A stretch of DNA of 64,000 nt from Diploscapter coronatus (taxonomy: Eukaryota; Nematoda; Chromadorea; Rhabditida; Rhabditidae). The stretch covers positions 51,607,201 through 51,671,200 of the forward strand of contig OZ038422.1 in the NCBI GenBank assembly GCA_964036155.1. The letters are read 5' to 3'. Below, piece after piece: positions 38,497 through 49,012 of this stretch (its first letter is position 1; the number at the start of each line of letters is the position of its first letter). A program made the position numbers and the translations under genes. The notes below the pieces were generated by a model that saw only the letters and a program-made list of their open reading frames with translations, was not told where the DNA came from and searched no databases.

Positions 38497-41400
38497 TTAT
38501 GCAATTGCAGCTATATTTTGATTCGATGATGGATGAATCTGATTGTTACGATTATTGCGGCTGATCATGGATGTTAAAGGTCTCAGTTTATTGTTCCTTC
38601 TGAAATTCATATTAACTAAATTCAGAATTACGCAATTAACATCTAGGAATTAGCCATTTTTAATATTCTAATTTCATACATTTTCGAGAAATACTGTCTA
38701 ATGGCTTGGCGTCGTTTCGGACTGGGAACTATAAACGAAAGTGGCATAGTTATGCACAACAGGCATGCGTCAAATAGTCGTGAAGTTATGAAAGTATTCA
38801 CATATACGTTGGAAGTGTCATCCACGCTTGGCTCTTAAAGTTTTGTTTCATTTTGAATACGCTTTAAATTATTACCATAATATAAGAATACTGACGAGCT
38901 GATCGTTGATATCTAAATTAATTTTTTATGATTATTTTCGTATATGAAATAATTATATAATTTTAAGATATCGTAAATCAAATCACTCAATAGAAAAATG
39001 AATTCAGTTGTACTGGCAGTAACCCCTATCCACAAAATGGGTGTATGTCACTGCGCACCAAAGATTTTGATGCACAATGACCGTTTCCCGTTTATCATCT
39101 TCAGATTAAAATATTCCTTAAATCTTTTCCTCACTGATTTCAATTTCAATACATTATCATTTCTTCGAAAATGTTATAAACACGATGAGTTAGAGTTGAA
39201 TTGATATTCGTAAAAGTCTAATTAAAAAGTTAAGCCTAAAAGGGTATCCCGGATCGGGTTTGCATCCTTTCCCTGTGATGTCCGAGTTTAACAGCCAAAG
39301 AGGTCAAATAAACCAACTGTGTGTCAATTTACTTACATATTGCACGCATAAAGGCATCATCATGTATAATATTCTTCGAGCATCAGATTTATGTTTCAGA
39401 TCTGACGATATGCTTGTCAAGTCACGAAATTTGAAATATAGAACAAAGTAGAGAAACGATGCCAAAAGAGCCAGAATATCCACAGATGAGGATGATACCT
39501 AAATATATTGAATTATTGTGCAATTTCTAATGCATCAAAAATAAAAATAAAATAGAATGAAATAATGTAGGAAAGGGTTATTCACAATGCTGAACAAAAT
39601 TATTGGATAATCCTCATTCAGTGTCGACATCAAACATTCCAAAATCTGTACTTTTCACTGATCGAATTTAGCTGAATTTTTGAAAATACATGCACGTGGA
39701 AAACATGAAATTGTGCTAAATTTCAGCCAAATCTGAACAAATGCAAGCGACTTTTCTAAACATTGACACAAGGATAAAGGATAAGTGACTCGAAACTTTT
39801 GTCTCCTATTGTATCATAACTAAAGAGGCCAAGTGGTTTTTTTCTTCGAAAAATCAATGACACCATCATTTCGGGCGCCATTTATTACCCTAATTAGTCT
39901 TGGTTTCATGAAATTATCAACTAATTAACGATAATTGAAACGTCGAAAACTTCATGCATTTTCTCTCCCTTGAAAGAAGCAGACTTGGCCTCCCTAATCA
40001 TGACACTTTATGCGTGGTTAAAGTATTGAAAACATGATATCTTCAACTTACAATTAGAATTAGTCCATATTCTATTTCTTTATAGTCAAGAATAAACATC
40101 ATTATAATAATAAAAGGCACTAAATTTAGAATTATCGCAAACGCCATAATGCAACGAATGATCCTTTCCAAATTATCCCTGCAATTTTCATTGTATTAAT
40201 AGTGCAAATGGTTTTTCACTTATTTGGTAAGCAGATTTGTTAGTCGTGGTAGTTCATACATGAGCACGAGTCGTTGGATAATAAGGCAGATGCTAAGCAA
40301 TGCTACGGCTGAACTCACTGTCGGAATCAAGAAGAGGCTAATGAAGATATAACAAAAACATATGATAGTTTGCACTGCGATATAATAATCTAGCAAATCG
40401 ACAACCTGTAATCGATGAAATGATGAAATGGCTTTTTGTATATATGACGACATGATGAAACGAGAAAATGATAGTATGACTTTTAAATCGAGAGTATTTA
40501 TAAAATAGTGTAGGCAATAATCGAACTTCAAACGTTTCCAATTCAAGAACTCATTTCCTCATTTGCGAATTTCTTACCCCACTAATAATTATATTACTAA
40601 AATTATGCCCAATTAAGCCTAAATTACTTTTATAAAAGTTAGTGTACAGTGGTGGGCAAAAGTTTGAAACAATTGTGATTATGAATGTAGCCTGGTAGAA
40701 CCAATAATTGTAGATCAATTTGAGTGAAAACTGGCAAGAATTCTCAATACAGTGTAACGGGATCGAACTGTGATTACGATCACTGTCTCTATCCCTAAAC
40801 TCTCATCTCTAACTTTGCATGTTCTTCTCATTGCCATGGCAGTCCCTTCCCAGTCTTACCTAGAGGGTTCCTCCAGTCCACCCCTAGGCAGAACTCAGAC
40901 TCTGCCCACTCTACTGTATTCCACCTAATTTTCGTTTTATCCAATTATTTAGCCGGCCAGAAGGAATAAATAAAAGTAGGAAATAAAAATTACTATTTCA
41001 TCTTCCATATGTTAAAAGTCATAAGCTAATCCCAGCACTTACATGAGATTGAATTGCACCATCTCTTCTATTTCCTCTCTGACCAACATCTAACTGCAAG
41101 ATTGCTTTCTCCTGTTCCCCCTCTCACTGCATTATTGGATCCGCATACTCTCCATGTTGAGTGTTGAACATGGGCTCTCTCTTAATTTCTAAAATCTCAA
41201 TTATACTAGGAGAATTAATACAATGTTCGGAAGTCAAGGTATTTCTATACCCCCCAACGAACGAAAAGTTACAACAAAGAAGAATATGTGTGCGAAATTT
41301 CATTCTAATTAATCCGCAACTATGAGACATACCAGTCTGCATTCATAATGATAATTTTTCAAAAATTTCAATCGCCACTGTATAGTGAAATTTTAACGAA

Positions 41401-41846
41401 TGCGAATTACCAAACAAATATAAGTATAAGAAAACTATAAAAAATGTGACAAATGCTGTTAATGAGAATACAGCTAACATAGCCGAAAAGAAATTTGCGA
41501 ATCTTCTCATTTGATAATATATAGGGTAATAAGGCACCTATAAACAATAATTTTATAATATTTGCCAAATAAGTCAAATTACATCTTTTAATTCCAATAA
41601 TTCGCTGTCGGAAATTCTTAACAGTAGATTAGGTATAATAGTTAGAAAAGTAAGTATAATGGGGACAATAGTATAAACCAAGAATGTATCTCCAACTTGT
41701 TTAGTGAGTTCAATACCATCTAACACTGAAATATGATATTTTAATTAAGACCCTACAAAATTCTTTATATAGCGATATTATTATGGAGAGATTTTTTATT
41801 TCTTAAATTAATATATCTTACTGCTATTGTTATTTTCCACTTCCAT
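38497..41846 (-). CDS. Seven-transmembrane chemoreceptor-like protein, 377 residues
   Basis: Nine minus-strand exons join in phase to 378 codons: 41846-41822, 41725-41583, 41537-41411, 40479-40224, 40178-40052, 39498-39337, 38912-38876, 38833-38680 and 38599-38497. The protein has seven or eight hydrophobic segments, among them FLVYTIVPIILTFLTIIPNL, FFSAMLAVFSLTAFVTFF, IAVQTIICFCYIFISLFLIP, VALLSICLIIQRLVLMY, IIRCIMAFAIILNLVPFIII, ILALLASFLYFVLYF and LFDACLLCITMPLSFIVP. A short basic motif PSPKRRQAIRQYF follows the last segment, then a polar tail. This is the layout of nematode serpentine receptors, probably sensory; I cannot assign the class. The donor after codon LLT(K) is ATAAGT, not GT. 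The acceptor at 40480-40481 (TTTAAAAG) is weak. The intron 40480-41410 holds a Tc1-like insertion. Exon structure resembles the gene at 53293-56621 only loosely. Confidence 0.75.
40647..41378. mobile_element. Tc1/mariner-like non-autonomous element inside an intron
   Basis: The left end reads TA-CAGTGGTGGGCAAAAGTT, like the terminal repeats of Tc1/mariner elements. The right end, about 730 bp on, reads GCCACTGTA and continues inward as an imperfect inverted copy (about 20 of 29 positions by eye). Both ends abut TA, the usual target. The interior has no transposase frame but holds a GC-richer block (40,800-40,930). It lies wholly within the largest intron of the 7TM gene. Confidence 0.45.
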
Positions 41847-42451
41847 AGGTAAAATTATTGAAAAATTAGACAATTTTATAAGTGTCAATAGAGCCAAAAT
41901 TTATCGCGCTTTATCTGATACGTTCTAGAAAACTTCAAGTTATATACTTCAACCGACAGGTGAATTAGAGCGACATTAACAAAAAATATATTTATACCAC
42001 TCCCTTCGTCTTAATGCAAATAAAATATCATTGACATTTAAATTGCATTAATATTTAATGAAAAGATATATTTTATATTATGGACTGTGAGGAAGTAGAT
42101 ACTGTATACTCTTTGTTCCTAACTCTTGCTCTCCACTATATGAGAAGCGAATGTTTTCCAGAAATGAGTACTCATCAGACTTTCAATCTAATATTGTCAT
42201 CGTCAAATAGCAAATACGTTACTTGATAATAAATTTTCAGAAAAAACTGAAGATAACAATAATTTTACCCTTTATCAATAAAACTTGTAATGAGTGAAAG
42301 GTACGATCTGATTTTCAATTAATATGCAGTTATTTGGTAGCCATTTAAAATATTCACTAAAGAGAAGTCGATAATTTTTACTCAGTGTTTTGTGTTTAGA
42401 TTTACAGACAAATTATTTATTATTTATGAAAAAGCAGTTTTTCACAGAATA

Positions 42452-42677
42452 TCATATGAGCTGATATTTTATATTCGAAATATCGTTTATACAGGTGCAG
42501 AAACGTAAAACAGGGAAATTCAAGTTAAAAATAATCTTTACTAGCAAATGAATGAATTGATATTTTAAATAGACTAATATACGAAAAATGCCATTGCACT
42601 TCGAAGATACTATTTGACGCGATGTTGATAGATTCTGATTATTGCTTCTTCTTACCGGAATTAGTCTATTATTTCTT
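42452..42677 (-). pseudogene. Orphan C-terminal exon of a 7TM gene
   Basis: After a TATTTTAG acceptor the minus strand reads in frame through RNNRLIPVRRSNNQ and on to a stop at 42452. The opening matches the last exon of the 7TM gene at 38497-38599 (RNNKLRPLTSMISRNN), and the flanking DNA is similar too. No upstream receptor exons follow; repeats and a SINE fragment are there instead. It is best read as a relic of a duplicated receptor gene. Confidence 0.45.
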
Positions 42678-42704
42678 CTAAAATAAAACAAACTTTTTTT
42701 TTCT

Positions 42705-42808
42705 TCCTAGCCTTATTATTCCCCACTGGGTGGGGGTCGGCTACCCTCAGCCTGTAATGAGGCAGTCGGCCTATCCTAGCCACACAGGACTAGTGGCCCG
42801 TCCCGAGT
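42705..42808 (-). repeat. SINE 3'-part fragment
   Basis: This stretch shares its whole length with 49013-49110 in the same orientation, including GGGTCGGCTACC, GGCAGTCGG and CACAGGACTAGTGGCCCG. The tRNA-like head present at 49216-49266 is missing, so this is a truncated copy. Confidence 0.7.
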
Positions 42809-43008
42809 AAAATAAAACAAACAAAAACTAAAATAATTATTCCAGGTTAAATTGAAAATTAATATACACCAAGTCTAGAGAATAAAAAAAAAAGTTTGGA
42901 GAAAAAATTTCATCATTTTAAGTAGAGGGCGCAAGTGATATTCACGATGTGAAGACCGAGTCATGGGAGTAGTTTTCTAGGATTCTGTAGGGTTAGACAG
43001 AGTTATAG

Positions 43009-43114
43009 CAAAAAATCACTTCGTAAAATTTCTAGAATTTTTTGAAAATTTTAGCGAAATTTCCTTCCTTGACTTTGACTTCACAGAGTGGGCGGGGCTT
43101 GCGCTCTCAACATA
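43009..43114 (+). repeat. Dispersed repeat, copy 2
   Basis: Second copy of the element at 38207-38312, with the same ends (GCAAAAAATCACTTCG and GAGTGGGCGGGGCTTGCGCT). It sits 4.8 kb from the first in unrelated flanks. Confidence 0.75.
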
Positions 43115-43483
43115 AAGTTGACTTCTTTTATTGGACACTACTTTGACACGGTCACGATTTGTAAATGTTACCAAATTTCCTTAGCCTATTCACTCAAATC
43201 CTAACAAAATTTCATGACATTTACAGATCCTAACCATGACAAATCGATGACAAATATAAGTAGCCTTTTAGATGTAGCTTTCTATAATGTTGATCTGTAT
43301 GAATCATTTGAATTCATCATACAATTGGTTTTGCTTTGATTATAAATTGTAAAATTGGGAAATGCTTTTGTAAATATTTACGCAGATTCCTTTCCGATCA
43401 CAAGTTATTCTGTTGTCATCATCTTTGAAACGCTCAAACTTGGCGGAATCAAATTTGACAGTTAAACATTTCATTTTTACACA

Positions 43484-43950
43484 TGGCAGTCACAGAAAGC
43501 ATGGAATTTCATTTCAGTGAAGAACAAAATAGTACGAAATTGGAAAAAATCGGAAAGATGAGAAAAATGATAGACAAGGTGTCGCGATGCCATAAATGGC
43601 GAAAGAAAAATAATGATAGAATCAGTTGAACAGTTTTTCTTAGTTTGGAGAAAAAGCAAGTAACAAATTGGAAATGCATTCCAACATTTCGGAATTCAGT
43701 GAGAAAGTAGTAGATGTTTAGATAATAATCTATTTTTGTGTCTCAGCTTCTCCGCAAATGTCCATATTATTTCGTTTTGAAATGTTGGAATGACCTTCCT
43801 GGATGGCCGAAGGAAAAGAAAGTGATGTCTATGTTTGATCTGGCAGATCTGTACAACGATAAATATACTCGCAAAGGAGGCGCAGTTACACTTAGAAACG
43901 ATAGATATTGTTGTTTGCTCGAATTAGAGAAACAAAATATGAATCGGTGA
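43484..43950 (+). CDS. Possible small two-exon gene of unknown function
   Basis: The better-supported part is the exon 43744-43950. After a TGTCTCAG acceptor it encodes 68 residues with ordinary codon use (for example CWNDLPGWPKEKK, MFDLADLYNDKYTRKGG, RYCCLLELEKQ), ending in TGA. A candidate first exon starts with ATG at 43484 (MAVTESMEFHFSEE) and would splice in phase 0 at AAG-GTGTCG, a poor donor. I recognise no domain; the product would be about 100 residues, polar and probably intracellular. No poly(A) signal is visible before the next promoter at 44026. The second exon could also be a relic. Confidence 0.35.
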
Positions 43951-44025
43951 GTCTCGCCTATCAATTCACAACCTACCCGACTCGACTCATGACGTACAAC
44001 TCGACGAAGTTTGATAAAGACCGAG

Positions 44026-44033
44026 TATAAAAG
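44026..44033 (+). promoter_or_regulatory. TATA box of the nlp-29-like gene
   Basis: TATAAAAG lies 115 bases before the start codon at 44141. A TTTCAG directly before AAAATG may be a trans-splice or 5' UTR acceptor. Confidence 0.7.
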
Positions 44034-44140
44034 GGAATGATCAAAGAGAATGACTATTACTCCAAGCGACCTTCGTATTCCAAGTTATCGCCTTTCACCT
44101 TTGCTTCGATTTTCCAGCTTTATCTAGAAAATTTCAGAAA

Positions 44141-44632
44141 ATGAACAAACTCATTGTCTACCTTCTTGTTGCCGTCGCTATCCTTTGCTTGATTGGAGAC
44201 GTTTCGGCCCAATGGGGATTCGGTAGGTTCTCTTCATAGAAGCTGTGATTTTATGATTTGGAAAACTCTGATAATGACCGGGATGTTGGCAGTGCAGTGC
44301 ACGTTTTTTGCACCGCCAACATCACCGATAATGACATCGAATTGAACAGCTTGTAAATTAATATATGAAAAATCTTAAATCGACGTTTCGATGTCAGTAA
44401 TCTACAAACAGCGCCTGTTGTTCGGAGATTTCCTGAGAAATGCCAATATATTTTAGGTCGAATGGGCTACGGGCGCATGGGCGGATTTGGCTACGGAAGG
44501 GGAATGTACGGAAGAGGAATGTACGGCGGAATGCGTAGAATGGGAGGTACGGTTTAATACAGTGACATTTTGAATTTCAAAACTCATCAAATTATTTTTC
44601 AATTCATTCCAGGCTGGGGCTGGGGCAAATAA
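44141..44632 (+). CDS. NLP-29-type glycine/tyrosine-rich secreted antimicrobial peptide, 63 residues
   Basis: Three exons (44141-44222, 44457-44546, 44613-44632; phases 1 and 1) total 192 bases. Residues 1-23 are a clear signal peptide (MNKLIVYLLVAVAILCLIGD then VSA). The mature part starts QWGFG, continues with GYGRGMYGRGMYGG repeats and ends GWGWGK. C. elegans nlp-29 and its neighbours have the same plan: signal peptide, QWG start, GYGRGMYGG repeats, GWGK end. In that species they are epidermal peptides induced by fungal infection and wounding. This copy has fewer repeats and more Met and Arg. AATAAA follows about 100 bases after the stop. The family call is firm; orthology to one specific member cannot be claimed. 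Confidence 0.88.
44282..44323. other. Perfect-stem hairpin in intron 1 of the nlp-29-like gene
   Basis: GATGTTGGC and GCCAACATC pair over nine bases. After one mismatch, GTGCA and TGCAC extend the stem to about 15 bp with a loop near TGCACGTTTT. It could be a tiny palindromic repeat or a structured intronic RNA. Confidence 0.6.
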
Positions 44633-44730
44633 ACGACAACCTTCAACGATCTCCCAACAAATCGCCTGTGCAAATCTCTTCGATATCTCGCTTGATCTAT
44701 GATCAAATTTATAGTAGCAAAATGACAAAG

Positions 44731-44736
44731 AATAAA
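44731..44736 (+). terminator. Poly(A) signal of the nlp-29-like gene
   Basis: AATAAA about 100 bases after the stop codon at 44632, with no gene following on this strand before 45711. Confidence 0.6.
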
Positions 44737-44759
44737 TGCATTTCAAACGATTTATTTCG

Positions 44760-45710
44760 ACTTTATGAAATCGCGTTAAGACAGAGTCTTTGAGAGATTC
44801 AACCAAGAGGTGACTAGTGGCAAAAGTTTCATTTTTTCGAGGTTTTTGATTATATGCTACCTGAAAATCATAATTCTGGGCTTTTTCCGAAGTTGTGTAC
44901 ACTTTTGGAAAATGTACCCTGAGGGGATCGTCGAATTTTCGAAAATGGTCGAGACCCCCAAAACCTATATCAGACTATCCAACTCGGTGAGCTGAACAGT
45001 CTGATATCGATTTTGGAGTGTCAGAATGACTTGAAATTTGACTCCCGGACCCCGGTACCCGGATCTGGACTTGAAAAGTTCTGGAAAAGGCCCCAAAATC
45101 GTATTATCCAGGTCGAATATAGTCAGAAAACACTCAAATACCCCTTAAAAACGAATTTTAAATCTCTGGTCCGGGCAGTTTTGAGAATTACAGAGACTCT
45201 GTTTTAACTTGCTGAAGATTGGTTCACATATTGAATATTGCAAGTTTTGAAACTGTCAATTTTCTTTAAATTTTGTGAAGTCTAAGTGAATGAACCAGGT
45301 TTATGCCCAAATATAAAGCATCCCACTTATCTGGCATGCAGTGTATATCATAGATTAAACAATTTAACTAGCAAAATAATCAATTTATCATCCAAATTAA
45401 ACGATCAAAATTACTTATATCTATTCTTAGTATAGGTAGAATAAAATTGCACATTTGATCAGGAAGTATAATTTAATTTTTAATGATAATAATTAAAATT
45501 TAGCTCAACCTTGAAACCTATTGGCACTGAAAGCAATTAAAATTTCAAATAATAGAGAAACGAAATTATTCTAGACAAATCGCATAAAATATTAAATTAT
45601 CAGTTTGCACCTGGCTTCACGAAAATATCAGTTAGGTAAACGGAAATTTCTATGCATTTTCCAAAACTAATGCTTAACTACGCCAATAATATTCGAAAGT
45701 AAATACTCCA
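44760..45710. other. Intergenic DNA with an unexplained GC-richer block
   Basis: The block 44,820-45,210 is less AT-rich than its surroundings. It carries an imperfect inverted repeat (TATCAGACT near 44,970 and AGTCTGATA near 45,000) and CCGGACCCCGGTACCCGG near 45,050. It has two short open frames without splice context. It may be a degraded repeat. The remaining DNA to 45,710 is AT-rich 5' flank of the chemoreceptor gene. Confidence 0.35.
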
Positions 45711-47834
45711 ATGAATAATCTTATATCGATGTCTAATATAACCGTAATCGACTATGATCCGAGTAATTTTTACATTGCCCTCTTCGCGTCTTGTCTACCA
45801 GAGTTATTCCTCAATTTCGTCTGTCTTTATTGCATCCTATTTCATTCGGAAGGACTCGATAAAAGTTATCGAAACTCTCTATTACAATTACAACTCAGCA
45901 TGGCGGTTTATGATGTAGCATGTATTATTGGTGGTCCGCTTATATTTTGGGTAAACTAATTTCATCAAGGCAACTAATTAAACTCGTACATTGAAAAATC
46001 GTGCAAAGGTCTAACTCGGTTTAATCATAAACCTAGCCGATGCAACGTTGATTGCACGTGTGTATGATTTTATAATGACCATTTGTCAATAACTGAAAAA
46101 ATTTCATTTATGAATTTTTGTTCAAATACTTGACATTTTTTGCACTTTCATCAAAATGGATAATTTTAGCATAGGATCATTTATCATGCTCGTAAAGTAT
46201 AATTTCAGCCATATTTATCAGGAGTGACTTGTAGTCCAATTGCGATTTATTTCAATATGTCCACATTGACCCTACTAATTGTAGGACTTGCGGCATTTTG
46301 CAGTAAGCTTTTATTCATTTTCAGAGATTTCAAATCTTTTGAAAAACTCCCAAAATATTACAAGTTTTGAAAATTCGGAAATTCATTTTCGTCGTTCGTC
46401 AATTTATAATAATGATATAAAATCTGGAAATGTGGTTATAACGTAATAAATTAAATATGATTGAAAAGATACTTAACCTATCGGTCTCTCATGAAATTCC
46501 TTTAAGCTTCGTCAGTCATGATGCTTCTTGGTTAACATAATACAAAATTTTCAGGCTACATTTCATCTTTCGTCTTTTTATTTATTCATCGCTACACAGC
46601 AATTTTAATGGGAGGCAACCGTAGACCCTGGTCGAAAACTCGTCGCTATTCCCTCTACACTTTTATTTTCATACTGGTTGAATCGATAGCTGTCCAAATA
46701 TATTACTATAGACCTATTGATCAGGATAAAGCTCGACTGGAATTAGCGAAGGTACTTAATTTGTTATTTGAAATGATAGAACGATTTTTCCATGAATATG
46801 CAGAAAAATGAAACATTCGTCTTTCCGCCGTTTAGAAAAATGACTGCATGTTCGTGTATGTTTAATGAAGATTTTTAAAGGTAATACTGGTAATAACGTT
46901 TGCAAAATGAAATGATATAAGATTACGAAAAGAGATTAATGAAATAATTTTCCCAGTACTACATATACTGTAAGTTTTCAAAACGATACACACAGGCACT
47001 AGTTGCCCAGTACTTTCATAATTTAATCCTACAACACATTTAGGCCTGGAAAACACCATACAGCCTAGTGTTCAGTGCGAGAACATTGATCGTAGACTAT
47101 CATCAATTTGGTCCTTTGCATATTTCATTTCTAAGCATTGCAACGATAGTAGCCGTTTTCATAACTATATTCGTCCTGGACTATTTCAAAATCTTAAATT
47201 CGGATGCTTCGAAATTTTCGCAATCTATGAAGAAAGTTCATAAGAAATTGCTGATCATTTTGTGTTTTCAGGTTATTATTGCTTACACTAATAGTTTTTT
47301 TAGTATGAAATTTAGACAATAATTCCATTCTTCATGGTATATTTTCCAATAATGTTCGTATTTTTCTCAGGATTTTTCAAGCAGGGTAATACGATTTTTA
47401 AAGACAAGATAATTTTAAAGGATCGATTTTAGAACTTGGAGATCTTCTAGTAACTGGATTTTCGCTGCAAAGTACGATATCATCGATTGTATTATTGTTT
47501 ACAAATAATAACTATAGAAGTTTCTTGTTGCAAATATTCGGAAAATTCGCGTTCAAAAGCAGCTATAAAATAGGTATTTTTTAAATATCAATTTAGAAAA
47601 CAAGCGACGTATTGATACATTCGATGCATGAGTTAAGAGTAGTGTGTTGAGCAAAAAAAAGCTCTTTCCCTAACTATACTCTAGAGTCACTAAATCGTTA
47701 ACAGTTTTCCAAATTGATTTCTAGACTAAAATATTTTAATGTTAATTTTTTCAGATAAGAATCAACGACCTGCAGCTACTAGATGTGCAAATGCTGAGTT
47801 GAATCAACGAAAAGCTGTTGTTGCGGTTCTATGA
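45711..47834 (+). CDS. Serpentine chemoreceptor of the Srh/Sri type, 349 residues
   Basis: Probably a sensory 7TM receptor of the Str superfamily. Seven exons join in phase to 350 codons: 45711-45950, 46209-46302, 46555-46751, 47044-47271, 47316-47385, 47433-47573 and 47755-47834. Support from the sequence: TM1 near FLNFVCLYCILFHSEG; TM2 LLQLQLSMAVYDVACIIGGP followed by PYLSGVTCSP; TM3 ending FLFIHRYTAI; TM5 IATIVAVFITIFVLDYFKIL; the loop SKFSQSMKKVHKKLLIIL before TM6 IIPFFMVYFPIMFVFFSGFF; TM7 SLQSTISSIVLLFTNNNYRSF; and a polar tail. The TM2-PYL and D-F-IL-S-KVHKKLL patterns are those of Sri/Srh proteins. The intron at 47272-47315 is only 44 bp. All splice sites are GT-AG and there is no lesion. 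The receptor class is likely; the ligand is unknown. Confidence 0.85.
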
Positions 47835-48039
47835 CAACAAAATTGCTGACATATTTTGCAGAATTTTACAAGACAATAAAATCACATGATTTTACGATAG
47901 CATTTTGATTAAAAATGTGATAACTTAATAGAAAATATTGTTTTCTAATTAAATTCCTGACAAAAATTAATGTTGTTTTTGCAATTACGCTGAAATAATA
48001 TCATGTGCAAAGTTCAATAAATTAATTCATGGTAGTATG

Positions 48040-48047
48040 TATAAAAG
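48040..48047 (+). promoter_or_regulatory. TATA box before the small secreted-peptide gene
   Basis: TATAAAAG lies 70 bases before the ATG at 48117. The same spacing is seen in the peptide precursor gene at 49897-50961. Confidence 0.55.
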
Positions 48048-48116
48048 GTAGAGCTCAATGTTTGCAGTAAGACATTTTGGCAAAAATCGTAACTTTTCCT
48101 TATTCAAAATCTAAAA

Positions 48117-48546
48117 ATGCGTCTGATTATTTTGCTTGTTATTTCAACTTTGATATCCTATGCTGAATCGGTAATGAAATTATAAAAAAAAAAAATTAAA
48201 ATTAATGTGAACTTATTTCAATGCCCATTTTTGATGAAAAATGTAAAAATACTTGTTGCATCTTCTTTCAACGATGTGATTATCACTCCTCGAATGAATA
48301 TTATTATTGCGAATGATATTCATTCAAAACATAAAGTCAAACAAAAATAAAAAAAAAAAACATTCCAATAAATATATATTTAAGGATTTTTTAGGGACAA
48401 TAAGATTTCCAGTGTATAATTTCATTTTTTATGTCAATTTTCTAATTATCTTTTACTTTAACTTCCTGTTTCATTTTTCGTTATCTTTTCAAATAAAAAA
48501 TATCAATTTTCAGTCAGCTGCTAAGTCATATGTTCATTTTGAATAG
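48117..48546 (+). CDS. Candidate 28-residue secreted peptide
   Basis: Exon 1 (48117-48170) encodes a textbook signal peptide (MRLIILLVISTLISYAES) and ends at a donor GTAATG in phase 0. After a 343-bp AT-rich intron ending TTTTCAG, exon 2 (48514-48546) adds SAAKSYVHFE and a stop. The mature peptide would be only about 10-12 residues. Support is the TATA box at 48040, the signal sequence and the matching phase. Either the gene is truly this small or exon 2 is the remnant of a longer product. No family is recognised. Confidence 0.45.
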
Positions 48547-49012
48547 AAGTCATGAATATTATGCTCAAGCTAAAAAATATAATTACCAATTTTCACTTGG
48601 ATACATCAAAATTTTAGTTTATAAACGCAAATCTTTCCGCTACCATTAAAAACGGAAAATTTACCTTTGTCAGGATAATTCGAAACTAATAATTCAATGA
48701 AATGCGAAAAACTCAACGAGCAACATAACCGTCATCGAGTGCGAGTCAATTTCCTTTCACTATGCTCCAAGTTTCCTCGTCTTCATTTTTGGAAAAGCCC
48801 TTCCTTGGGAGAGCAAGTGGGGAAATGATTTGTACCCGATTTTTCGCTGTTTTACTTAAATATGAATATCAAACCTATACAAAATGTATTCCGTAACAAT
48901 GTTGCTTCCTTTTGAACCATTTTAGTTTTCGATTCTGACAATGATCGTCATTCAAAGATAAAATAGTCTGAGACTTGCTTGCAGATAGCTGAATATTCGC
49001 TTTATGATAATT
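48547..49012. other. AT-rich intergenic DNA
   Basis: Nothing with coding or RNA-gene character was seen between the small-peptide gene and the SINE. Confidence 0.4.

Noticed and set aside
40745..40775. B-box-like AGTTCGATCCC on the minus strand, possible tRNA
   Set aside because: The flanking bases do not form a T-stem, and no A-box or acceptor stem is found.
44453..44902. 149-codon minus-strand open frame
   Set aside because: It runs antisense through the nlp-29-like exons, has no splice context, and owes its length to the Gly-rich codons opposite.
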